NCBI GenBank assembly: GCA_027943335.1
Contig: BSBK01002089.1
Location: 705,001 to 769,000 of the forward strand
DNA: 64,000 bases
Source of the DNA: Chamaecyparis obtusa
Lineage: Eukaryota > Streptophyta > Pinopsida > Cupressales > Cupressaceae
Direction: 5' to 3'
Shown here: positions 34,248 through 44,225 of the stretch, in pieces
Layout: each line of letters begins with the position of its first letter
How positions within the stretch are numbered: the stretch's first letter is position 1
Program-made: the position numbers and the translations under genes
Notes under the pieces: model-generated
Databases searched by the model: none
What the model saw: the letters and a program-made list of their open reading frames with translations, nothing else
Told to the model about the DNA's origin: nothing

Positions 34248-34293
34248 ATCGCATGATTGCATAGACCGAAAATAGTCTATGCGATTATGCGAC
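34248..34293. repeat. 46-bp hairpin, C LTR copy 3
   Basis: ATCGCATGATTGCATAGAC faces GTCTATGCGATTATGCGAC. Inner stem ATAGAC/GTCTAT, another complementary change. Confidence 0.85.
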
Positions 34294-34527
34294 TAACAGT
34301 TTAACATGCGAAGAGGTCATAAAATTTAAGCACAAGGGAAATTTGGGGTTTAAGTGAGCCAAAAAGGGAATGTCAAAAAAGAACAGGGCCAAGGAAAGAC
34401 AAAGGGTTCAGCTAGCAATGACTAGTTTTTTGAATTTTTGTAGGGGTTCAGCCCAGAGACCAAGAAAAACACTGCAGGGATCAGGGCAAAACACCAAGAG
34501 CCAAGAAATTTTTTTCAAGTGCTAACA

Positions 34528-34532
34528 ACTTG
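34528..34532. repeat. Right TSD of nested element C (ACTTG)
   Basis: Second copy of ACTTG; copia RT resumes with the next base. Confidence 0.93.
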
Positions 34533-34940
34533 CAAGTAATGGGCTTTGTGAAGAGTGAGGCAGATGCTAACCTCTACTACTTGGTGGTTGGGGGTGAGGT
34601 TCTCATTCTTGTTCTATATGTGGATGAATTGTTTCTAACAGGTTCACTAGGGCTCATAGAGGAGTGCAAGAAGGATCTTGTAGTAGAGTTTGAGATGAAG
34701 GATTTGGGACTTATGCACTACTTTCTAGGCATGAAGATGTGGTAGACAAATGGAGAGATTTTCCTTGGGCAAGGGAAATATTGCATTGAAATCTTGAAGA
34801 TATTTGGGATGGAAGATTGCAAAGCCATGTCTACACCCATGATCATGAATTGGAGGAAGGTAGATACATCTAAGGAGAAGGATGTAGATCCCAGCTTATA
34901 CAAGCAGTTGATTGGTTTTCTCATGTATTTGGTCAACACT
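34533..34940 (+). pseudogene. C-terminal half of copia B reverse transcriptase
   Basis: Continues RT in frame: GFVKSEADANLYYLV, then the catalytic box, which reads LYVDELFLTGS. The usual copia YVDD is therefore YVDE, an active-site Asp to Glu change. LMHYFLGMKMW follows, then a stop. Confidence 0.9.
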
Positions 34941-35582
34941 AGGCTAGATATAGCCTTTTCAGTGAACTCTCTTAGTCAGTTCATGGTGGAGCCAAAGAGA
35001 GTGCATTGGACAACAACGAAGCATGTGCTGCAATATTTGTGTGGTACAATTAAGTATGGGATCAGATATGTTCAAGGTGAAGGTATCAAGTTGATAGGCT
35101 ATACTGATGAAAATTGGGTAGGCAGTACAATAGACAAGAGAAGCACTTCAGGGTGTTGTTTCAGTTTGGGATCAGGAGTTGTCTCTTGGTTCAGCAGGAA
35201 GCAGAAGTCTGTGGCTTTGAGCTCTGCAGAATTAGAATACATAGCAGCTAGCATGGAAACATGTGAAGCTATTTGGCTTCAAAAGTTGTTAGTAGCCTTG
35301 TTTGGTCAGAGGGTTGAGACTACTGTGATACATTGCGACAATCAGAGTTGCATCAAGTTGTCTAAGAATCTAGTGTTTCATGATAGGTCTAAACATATAG
35401 ACATCAGGTATCACTTCATCAGGGATTGTGTACAATGGGGGGTTGTTTAGCTACACTACATACCTACAAAGGATCAAGTAGTAGAAATTCTGACAAAGGC
35501 ATTGGGGAAGGAAAAATTCATCTTCTTCAGAGATAAGTTAGGTGTCATGCAGAATAGCTTCCTCGCTAAGAGGGAGTGTTAG
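34941..35582 (+). pseudogene. RNase H of copia B
   Basis: Copia RNase H: IGYTDENWVGSTIDKRSTSG (Asp), SSAELEYIAASMETCEAIWL (Glu), IHCDNQSCIKLSKN (Asp), then FHDRSKHIDIRYHFIRDCVQ. One stop after WGVV; the frame then runs to the LTR edge. Confidence 0.9.
35568..35576 (+). promoter_or_regulatory. Polypurine tract of copia B
   Basis: AAGAGGGAG directly before the 3' LTR. Confidence 0.85.
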
Positions 35583-36227
35583 TTTGTTAGCTTGGACAAC
35601 TGTTTGTCCACATGCTATTAATTAGAAAATAATTATTTTACTAACAAATTAGTTAGAGTTGGGACAAATATTTGTTAAATAATTGACCACTTTTAGAAGC
35701 AACTAGAAACTAATTTTGTTATTGGTTGTTGAGTTGTTTTAATCTCAACCATTGATTGAGAATCAATCTCGGCCGTTGGTTTACCAATGAGAGTAGTATA
35801 AAAGGAGGTCTAGGGGCATTTGGAAAACACAACTTGGAGAGCATTTGCAGTGATAGAAAATGTGTTTGCAGTGATAGCAAACAAGTCTTGCAGTGTTAGC
35901 AAGGGGCGCAGTGGTAGCGTTGGGGATAGCAGTGGAGGAATATCAGCATGAGATATTGGGAGATTGTCTGAGTTCTGCTAGTGAGAGGAAAGGAATTTTG
36001 TATCTCTTAATTTGCTGGAGTTTAATATATTTCTCATCTGTAGTACTGGTTTTCCCTATGGGGTTTTTCCAGGGACAATTGTCTGAAAATATTGTGTTCA
36101 CTGTGTTGCATATTTTATGGGTTTTTATTTGTGAAGTTGCAGTTGTGTTATTTTTCGATATTTGTTGATCAAATAATCTATCAAAGATAGGAGGTTAATA
36201 ATCAGTAACTATAATAGATTTTTTACA
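35577..36227 (+). repeat. 3' LTR of copia B
   Basis: TGTTAGTTTG to TTTTTTACA, 651 bp, pairs with 25039-25689. TATA box conserved. Confidence 0.95.
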
Positions 36228-36232
36228 AGAAT
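36228..36232. repeat. Right target-site duplication of copia B (AGAAT)
   Basis: Matches the left copy exactly. Confidence 0.9.
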
Positions 36233-36543
36233 GTCTAAAAATAGCCTAATTTGTGCCACCCTTTTCTTCTGTTTAAAAATGAAAGAATCAGAAAATTAAA
36301 AATACAAATAAATTACATAAATAAATTAAAGGCATATTTCTTGCTACTGTTCAGTTAAAGAAGAGTTGGTGTCGAGAAGGGAACTTGTTTAGGAAATGTA
36401 AGAAAAATAGGTGATATGCAAAAGATTTCTAGATGAAAGATTATCAACTATAAATTGTATGAAAATTGGGTTAGAGTGAGAGTTTCAATTGATGGTGGTT
36501 GTATTCCCTACAATGAAATTTATAAATTTACTTTTATAAAATT
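36233..36543. other. Spacer, no gene seen
   Basis: AT-rich; nothing recognised. Confidence 0.5.
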
Positions 36544-37640
36544 AAAATCATTTTTTTTGGGTAAATAAGGGGTTGAAGCCAAATATATAATATTCATATT
36601 AGTATAAAACAAAATCATTCAAAGGTTTGCGAATACTAGTAATCAACATGAACAAAGAAGACAAAAAAAAAGAAAAACAAGGATGTCCAAAGCCAACAAC
36701 AATAGCCAAAATGCTAGACAATTAAACTAGAAGTGATAGTATGGTAATAAACTAAAGGTTCCTAAATCCTGATAAAGAGAGTTAAAGAAGCCATAACAAC
36801 ACTCCTATAGCTATAGCCCACAATAGAGTTTATACAAATACATATCGTACAAAGAATAGCCAAATCACTTCAATCATGCCCCTTCCTTCATCACAGTTGA
36901 CATCCCAACAACTTGAGCCTCTTCGCCTTCTTGCATCTCTACCTCCATAACATATGACGCCCCAATGTAAGCTTTTTGAGCCTCTTCACCTTCCCCCACC
37001 TCTACCTGCTCCACTTTATGTGATGCATACTCACTTGTAAGCCCATCCAAGTTTTCATCATACCTATAGTTAAATACCCAATCTTCCTCTTTGTTAATAT
37101 TGTCACCAATTGGCTCTTTGAGAAATTTGTTTATATCCATAAGTATTTTAAAAAATTTGACACTTCTCATCATCACATTCATTCTAAGTTTTGTAAATTC
37201 CCATTCCCAGCTAGCGAGCATGAAAAGTATTTTATCTAGCCCCCCATAACTACTTTAATGAGATCTACTTCTGAAATCTGAAAATTTTCCACCTGCTTCC
37301 ATGACAAATGCATAATCCATGCGGAAATCTATTGTAAGATTATCATCATTATTGATGATGGTTTCATGGAGACCCATTAAATATTTCTTCTTAAATAGTC
37401 TTTTGCATAATTCTTCAGCAACCTATATGGTCTCACCCGCCAACAGAATCAATGCTAGAAACCTAGAGAAAATATTAGAATCTGCTCCTATTCAATGGTT
37501 TGCATGCAGATAGTTAAAATGCTACCTACTTGATTCTCTAGTTTTTTTATGGATCCATCAAAGGTTTTCTATATTTTGGGAAAGATGAGTTTGATAGGAG
37601 TGTCCATCTTCCTAATTCCTTCCCAGCGCTAAATTGTTTG
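36544..37640 (-). pseudogene. Unrecognised coding relic ending in poly(A)-like tract
   Basis: On the minus strand a broken frame runs from about 37500 (VAEELCKRLFKKKYLMGLHE, FRMDYAFVMEAGGKFSDFRS, then after a stop GGLDKILFMLASWEWEFTKL) to a stop at 36874. It ends with an acidic Glu/Val-rich tail holding two GEEAQ repeats. About 320 bp later the minus strand reaches an A8 run after GGCTTCAACCCCTTATTTAC, resembling the LINE end at 21812. It could be a retrocopied gene or a LINE-linked ORF. I do not recognise the protein. Confidence 0.45.
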
Positions 37641-39456
37641 TGTTGGTGTCATTGGAGTGTTTTCATTAGCTTTTTGGGGAGATCTTGGTGCAAGCATTGA
37701 AGGTCTAAATCTTAGATCTGAAGACTAGTGTGTTGTGGAAGTAGTTTTGGTCAGAGCTAACTTCACTATTGCATTCGAAAGGCTATTTCAGTTAAAATTG
37801 ACTATAAACTCCATCATATTCGATGAAATTCCAAATTGAGATTTTTTTTTTTTTATAAATTGAGTTGTATGGCCCAATCTGCATCTCTGCAATACGATTT
37901 CAAAAAAAAGTAAAATTTTTTAATTCTGTTGTATTTTCAAAAAAAAATTTTGCACAAAAATTTGTCTTTTTGGGGTCAGTACATCACCTGGCACAGAGAG
38001 TACTCTTTGGCCTCTATCTGTTAGTGACATCATCGGTGAACTAGCAGTGACATCATCATCCAATATACATAGTGAGGGAGACTCGACCACAAAGACTGAG
38101 TTGGACTCGAGCACAAAAGTCCAAGCTCAAGCTTGAGGTTGAGCACGAGACCCAACAAAGCAACCTGACTCACTTCATTTCTTTATCCACTACGAATCGA
38201 CATAAAAAAAGAACTCAAATGTCCCCCACAACATTAATGTGGGACTAAACACCCACCAAAGTAGAAGAACTCAGACAAAATAACTCACTGTGCACATTGA
38301 GTTCAAACTAATCTGGGTTGATCGCAAAGTGAGATTGAAACCCAAGCCGTTGCATGAACCTGAGCGGGAGCCCAAGTGCGAGCCAAGACTAGTCCAAGAT
38401 GCAACTAAGCCAAATCCTGACCCTCTCTATTGCTTCACACTCTAGTGCTTGCATATGAAAAACACCTAAATGACCTTCCCACTATGCATGTGGGATTATT
38501 TTCCCACAGCCGCACAACTCCTCCACCAGTGACGCACCCTGACGCACCACCTATTCCACTTCTCAATGTTGCCCCACCACCCAAGCTCTAGCTTAGTTCC
38601 ACCTATGATATCACCCAACTTTGTCCTTCCATGCGCTAGCTTGCTAGTATGTCATGTGCCCCATTTATAACCTAGCACATGGTAGCCTCTTTGTCTACGC
38701 CCTCAAACCTCCGATAGGCAAATCAGACTATGACACGTGGCCTAGTGCTACATCATCTGACACTTCATTAGGTGATTTCATCTAGCATCACCCCGTATGA
38801 TTTCTATGTCATCTCATACGGTTAGCGTACATTAGTAGGATCAACCAAAATTTTTTGCCACGTCACCTGACCACAATCCTAAATTTGATGGCTGACCAAC
38901 CATCAAACTAGGTAAATTGGTTTTTTTAGTTACGTCCATACATTTGTCAAATTTAATGCAATGAATTTCTTACATTAGTAGGGGTTTAAATTTCTCAGCC
39001 TTCACCAGTGGAGGTTTTGATTTTGTAGTCTAACTTCAAAGGGCCATAACTTGCTCAATTTTGCTTCTTTTTACGAGCATTTTTTTATTTGGGGTAGAAT
39101 TTCCTGAAGATTCCAATGGTGGTATTATTTTTGGAATTAAGTGGCCATATTAATCATAAATTATAGATTTTAATGACTCATCCCGTGTGTTCCTGAATTC
39201 TACAACTTTTAGGGCTTCATTTGGGCACATATGATAATATTTTGAGGTCAAATATTTTTTGAGAGTGCACTATTTTACGTCTACTTTCCATATCTGCAAT
39301 CAATTTTCTTTGATTTGGGGTTGAAATATTACTTTTATAAATAGGTCATTTTGGGGCTATATTTGCACTTGGTTAATCCCTAGATTTCAGTTTCAAGATC
39401 TGCATCAGTCATTTGAAGGAGTTATCATTAATTATCAGCCATTATTTGGTTGTATT
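37641..39456. other. Spacer, possibly leader of copia relic E
   Basis: No supported gene. A T-run near 37840 is flanked by the direct repeat AAATTGAG. The last kilobase may be LTR or leader of the copia relic that follows, but no second LTR is present to test this. Confidence 0.4.
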
Positions 39457-40880
39457 ATGGATAATTAAAAGTATAAAATACTCTCTCCATATAACTACCA
39501 TGAATGGAATATATCTTTAAGTGATCACTTGTTAAGTATTGGATTACTTAGAATGACTCTTGGGTAGGATCAAGAACCACTTCTAGGTGTTGTAGAAAGG
39601 ATAAAATGTTTTGATTGAATGGATAAAGCACTTGCCTCTCTTAGATCATCCATCTCTCATGATTTTCTATTCCATATTGCATCTTCTAAACATCATCATG
39701 ATGCTTGGATCATTTTGGAAGGACTCTTTGGTAAACCTTATAGAATGAGAAAATTTAGATTAGAGAATGATCTCATAGGTCTAAATCATAGTGATTTTGA
39801 CAATATTCAAGACTTTTTCTCTAATTTTAATTCTATTAGATTGGAGCTTTCTACTTGTGGCATTATCAAAGGGGATGAACAATTGATCTTTTTTATTCTT
39901 TCCAAGACAAGTCCTAAATATTCTATCTCTATTTCTACTTTCTATTCTACTATGGATTCTCTTGGTAGTGCATACAAATTTCCTTCTCTTGATGAATTTG
40001 AATCTCAACTCACAAGGGAGCAAGCAAAGCTGGCACACATGGGTCAATTGAAGCCTTCAACACATCATGCATTGATTACAAATGAGTCCACTTCAAAGGC
40101 TTCTAATGGAAAAGGAAAGAAACAACATAAGGATCCTAAACCTCATGAAAAAGGTAATGAATCTTCTTCACACAATACTTCTGAGTCCAAGTCCTCTTCA
40201 AGAGAGGAATCATCTAGGAGAAAGAGGGATAATTGTGCATATTGTAAAAAGATAGGAAATCATGAGCAGTGTTTTTACAAGAAGATTGATGAGCTAACTC
40301 ATATTATTCAAAAGCACAACATTAAGTTTCCCTCATTAGTGTCTACTCCTTCTACACATTTGGAAGCTTCTACATCTCCATCATCATCCAATAATAAAGA
40401 TAAAGGAAAATCACTATTGGCTTCCACACATCCTGAGAAAGTTAAATGGCTTGATTCAGATGCATCACATCATATGGCCCATCTTCTATGGATATGTTTT
40501 CTTCTATTGAGCCTTTTTAATTCTCCTAATATTTTGATGGGCAACAACACATACATGAGAGTTTGTGGGAAATGTTCTATTCCTATGGGAGAGGGGATAT
40601 TTGATGATGTTCTTTGTGTACCATCCTTGACCACTAATCTCCTTCATATTTATCAAATTAGTCATGGGACTCAAGGTAAAATTGTTGAGTTCAGTCCTGA
40701 TTATGTCTATATTAGGTACATGGAGACAAGGGATGTCATAGGTATGGGATTTGTTGATCATACATCACACTTGTATTCCTTTTCACATTTTTTTTTGATG
40801 ATGATGTATACATATCTTTTCCAAGGGAAAATTATGTATGTGAGGAGAACTTTGGACACTTGAATCATTTTGGTATTGAG
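39457..40880 (+). pseudogene. Copia relic E: Gag and start of protease
   Basis: A Gag of the UBN2 type starting near MDN, with stops, then PYNYHEWNISLSDHLLSIGL, DKALASLRSSISHDF, DAWIILEGLFGK and FFSNFNSIRLELSTCG. A Ser/Lys-rich tract follows, then a damaged knuckle CAYCKKIGNHEQC (CX2CX5HX2C). The protease reads WLDSDASHHMA where DSGAS is usual. 414 codons are open from 39619. It ends abruptly, abutting a CACTA fragment; integrase, RT and RNase H are absent. Confidence 0.85.
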
Positions 40881-41765
40881 ACAAGTGTTGGACCTTTTTT
40901 GTTATTTGATCTGACCAATATCTACTAGTATTGACAAATAGGGCATTTTGTTGCAAATTCATGCTATTTATGATATAGAATGTGATCATTGGGACATGCA
41001 TGTATTTTTTGATACTATATTCCAATTTGATTCATAATGGTAGATAATTCTTGGTATGAATGAGGCAAAATATTTGATGGTGGTAAGAAAAAATCACCTA
41101 TCAACCTACAACAATAAATATGAATTGTTAATATAGTGAATCGTAATGATATGCTAACATTGAAGATGACAAAAATGGCATACCTTAGCATACGTGACAT
41201 TGCTACATTAGATAAACCATTCATAACCTTGAAGTTCACCAACAACACTATAGGGGAGAGAAGAGTTGTTTAGGAGCCTTGGTATAGGGGCTTGTATGCC
41301 TTCTCAATTATAGCTATATCAAGACCATCTTCATCATCATTATCAGATGCGCTAGTACCATCATCATGATCATCTTCATTAGCTACGCCAATACCATCTT
41401 CTTCATTCATGTCCCCTGGCACATTATCAGCTATGCCAATACCATCATCTTCAATTGTGTTCTCTGCCACAGGATCATCTTCTTCCATGGGAGCGTTACC
41501 ATCGGCTTGGATATTCACACCTCTATGTTCCTCCAATTGGAAATCCACATTCACCAATCGACAAAAATTGTGCCCCCCTTCAAGGTGACCATATTGCCTA
41601 CAATGACTCTAGGCTATTTTGATTAGAATTCTTTGATTCTTTAATCCCTTACACTTTTTGCAAGGACAATTACATTTTTCAACATCTTTTCTTTGGAACT
41701 AAGACCACAATCTAGCAAGTGTCTCGTTATTTTGTTTTGGATTCATATTGCCAGGCATGGACTTT
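40881..41765 (-). pseudogene. CACTA (En/Spm-type) TNP2 transposase relic
   Basis: Minus-strand order: CNCPCKKCKGLKNQRI with SHCRQYGHLEGG, like the transposase-associated zinc domain; an acidic stretch with repeated 'DGIGIA/DGIGVA'; then VNFKVMNGLSNVAM, LIGDFFLPPSNILPHSYQEL and, after a stop, YQKIHACPNDHILYHK with CPIC. The last motifs are the hallmark N-terminal part of plant CACTA transposases. The catalytic core and both terminal repeats are missing. Confidence 0.75.
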
Positions 41766-43529
41766 CTTCAGAGGCTATAAATATACAAAATGTAAACATA
41801 CAAACATTAGTAGTATCTTGTATATAATAAAATAAAATAAAATACTATAAGATTATAAAAGATTTACAAATACACACACAAATCATGCTCACTAGACCAT
41901 GAAATATTCAAAAGGATAAGTAGTTTGGGAGTTATTATTATTTTGGGAGTTCCACAAATCTCCTAACTAGACTACTGAATCTATGGATATTATTCTTGAT
42001 ACTAAAGTAAATCAAGAATGTGAAGTTGAAGCAATTACATCTAATTCATTGCTGCCTATATATAGTCTGCTACTATTTGGATATAATTCACAAATGTTTG
42101 TGTTGAATTCTATTTTTTTCATTGGATGAAGAGTTTCATCTTTCATTTATATGAGTCTTCACCTCCCAAAATATATGTCCCCTAGTTGGCTGACTAGGCA
42201 AAGTTGGCCAACTAGAATATAACAAATTTATTTTAGTTCTAACAGATCCCTAGGGAAGTCACATGAACTATAAAGGTAAGTATTGTAATTAGTAGACAAG
42301 GGTTGTAATTTTATCCAAGGGAAACTTTACTTCAATTTACACTTTAGTTTGTAATTAGAGATTATAGAGAATATATTCTGGAGTTGTACAGTCACATTGT
42401 CTAGTCTGTAAAGATATACAATATATTTTTGCAAAAGAAACTTGCAATTGAAGATAATAACACATCAGAATCTGGCATTGTAGTGGAGGTGATTCCATAC
42501 CTAGTACAAACTATTTCCTCTAAAGCTTCCAGATGGCCTTTCTCTAGGAGCTACATTAAGGCATTCAATTGAGCATTAATGCATTAATGCCCATCAATAT
42601 CTAGGTTTTCGTCACACATGCTTGAGGAAAAATTTCCTAATACAACTGAAGAGAGTAATTAATATGGAAATTGAATCAAATGTAAACAACATATGGCATT
42701 AATTTTCAAAGATAGTGACAATTTAAAAGAATTGGAAAAATACAGTGTACAAGCAATGATAGTGCGCCATGAGAAGTCACAATAAGTATGAACCCATAGA
42801 GGATTTTCATTGTTTCCTAAAAGAAGATCATTTTTAGAGTGAGATTTAGCTACATAGAGGTGAAGCCATGACATACAAAAGGTAAGAGAACCTCAAAATT
42901 TCTGACATATAATGCTATCATGTCAAAAGGACAACAAAGTGTAGTTTTTAGAACAATGGAACAACCATCTCTCTTAAAAGGAACAACCATCATGTTATAG
43001 AGTTATTGAATATGGTCATTATAATGAGATCATAGGGCAAAACACATGTATCTACTATTAATGAACAATTTCTTCTATAGAAGCAATTTTGAATTCTATG
43101 CTCATGTGAAAAGGAAATGTCACTTAGTTTGAAGTCCTAATAGAATAAATACAATAAGAAGACATTGACATATCATGCCTTAAGTCGGCAGCAATCACAA
43201 TAAGAAGATGGAACAACCATAAGGTACAAGCATATGCAAGTCATTGTAATCATTGGAGATATGTTAAAGGTTAAGCACAATAATAGAGCACAACCATGAT
43301 AAAATTAATGAAAGTGCCATAAAACACCATGATATTTATAATCAATCATAGAGAAAAGAGACAGTGTAGCAAATGTTTACATATTCCACTTAGTTTGTTC
43401 AAGATTATAGTTTGTTCAACCTCTTCCCATAAAAATAACTTGTATACTTTAGTTATAATAGTTTAGTTTTGCAACATGAACAATAACATATTTTTAATTT
43501 GCCAATATTTTTTTTATTAATAACAAATT
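41766..43529. other. AT-rich spacer, no gene seen
   Basis: Short open frames only, without motif or homology that I recognise. TTGGCTGACTAGGCAAAGTT and TTGGCCAACTAG near 42190 are a minor local repeat. Confidence 0.5.
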
Positions 43530-43543
43530 AACAACAATGCATT
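43530..43543. repeat. Left 14-bp TSD of LINE-like insertion
   Basis: AACAACAATGCATT, repeated at 44212-44225. Confidence 0.85.
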
Positions 43544-44211
43544 GGCTCTTTCTGATTACTGAAATGCATTTATCCAAAAATCAAGAATTTAAATTTAAAG
43601 TATCACTCTGTTTCCACTAAGGTGGATTCCCTGCAGGATAAGCTAGACTCTGGTTCAAAAACTACGGATGGCAACATTAACATTGATGGGGATAAAAAGG
43701 TCCAGGAAATGCAAGCTAGAATGGAAACAATGGAGAACGCCATAAAAAAACACATGCATGACAACAATAATTTTATGGGTACGGCCATGGATTTTTTATG
43801 AACATTAAAGCTGAGATGGATGCTGGTTCCTCCAACAAGAAACCTGATTAGAATATAGAGGACTTGGAAGAGGAAGGCCTGGGAAAACGTATCGAATCTT
43901 CAAAAAGGAGAAAGATTCAAGAAAGAATCCATGATCTCTCTAACTTCAACACCGCAATAAAGAAGATATCTGAGGCAAAGCAAGAAGCTGATGAAACTCA
44001 CAAGGAGTTTATCTAGTGCCCCGGGTCCTTGGTATTGGCCTTCTATCGATTTTTTGCTGGTTTTTGGTTTTTTGGTTTTTATGCTTTTTTTGTTTATGGT
44101 GGACTGGTACCTAGTTCTATCTCTTTTTAGTTTCCTTTAACACTATACTTTTATTCTACCATGTATGGGGTTTCGGGTCCCCTTTAAAACCTATTTTTTC
44201 CTGCAATAAAA
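43544..44211 (+). mobile_element. Short LINE-like insertion with coiled-coil coding relic
   Basis: A 668-bp insert with a 14-bp TSD and an AATAAAAAA end, the signs of target-primed reverse transcription. It carries a decayed frame rich in Lys, Glu and Gln (QEMQARMETMENAIKKHM; RIESSKRRKIQERIHDLSNF; KKISEAKQEADETHKEF) that looks coiled-coil, then about 190 bp of T-rich 3' UTR. No RT or RNase H is present. It may be a LINE ORF1 end, a non-autonomous element or a retrocopied gene. Confidence 0.7.
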
Positions 44212-44225
44212 AACAACAATGCATT
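44212..44225. repeat. Right 14-bp TSD of LINE-like insertion
   Basis: Exact second copy of the left duplication. Confidence 0.85.

Larger units (their letters stand above)
28804..34527 (-). mobile_element. Nested Ty3-type deletion derivative C (Gag only)
   Basis: TGTTGG to TAACA ends and a 5-bp TSD show a true insertion. The 5' LTR (minus strand) is full length at 2298 bp. The 3' LTR keeps only its outer 622 bp and is joined directly to Gag, so the rest of Gag-Pol and most of the 3' LTR are deleted. By hand the shared LTR part differs at about 21 of 622 sites (3.4%), less than the copia host LTRs, as nesting requires. Confidence 0.92.
32230..34527 (-). repeat. 5' LTR of element C
   Basis: 2298 bp with TG...CA ends. 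Internally related to the debris at 17881-21480 and carries three 46-bp hairpins near its distal end. Confidence 0.9.
25039..36227 (+). mobile_element. Ty1/copia element B, complete but split by nested element C
   Basis: Both LTRs are 651 bp, the TSD is AGAAT, and the primer site and polypurine tract are in place. Removing the nested insert and one copy of its TSD leaves 5460 bp, normal for copia. The order is Gag, protease, integrase, RT, RNase H, as expected. The single long frame from 25801 to the 3' LTR has no frameshift; it is broken only by about 20 stop codons, nearly all where Gln, Arg or Trp codons fit. Confidence 0.95.

Noticed and set aside
25801..35582. Alternative genetic code or programmed stop readthrough in copia B
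   Set aside because: Stops of all three kinds replace Gln, Arg and Trp codons and also occur in unrelated neighbours; mutation decay explains them.
25801..35582. Stop removal by RNA editing
   Set aside because: U-to-C editing is known in plant organelles, not nuclear retroelements, and would not repair the Trp-type stops.
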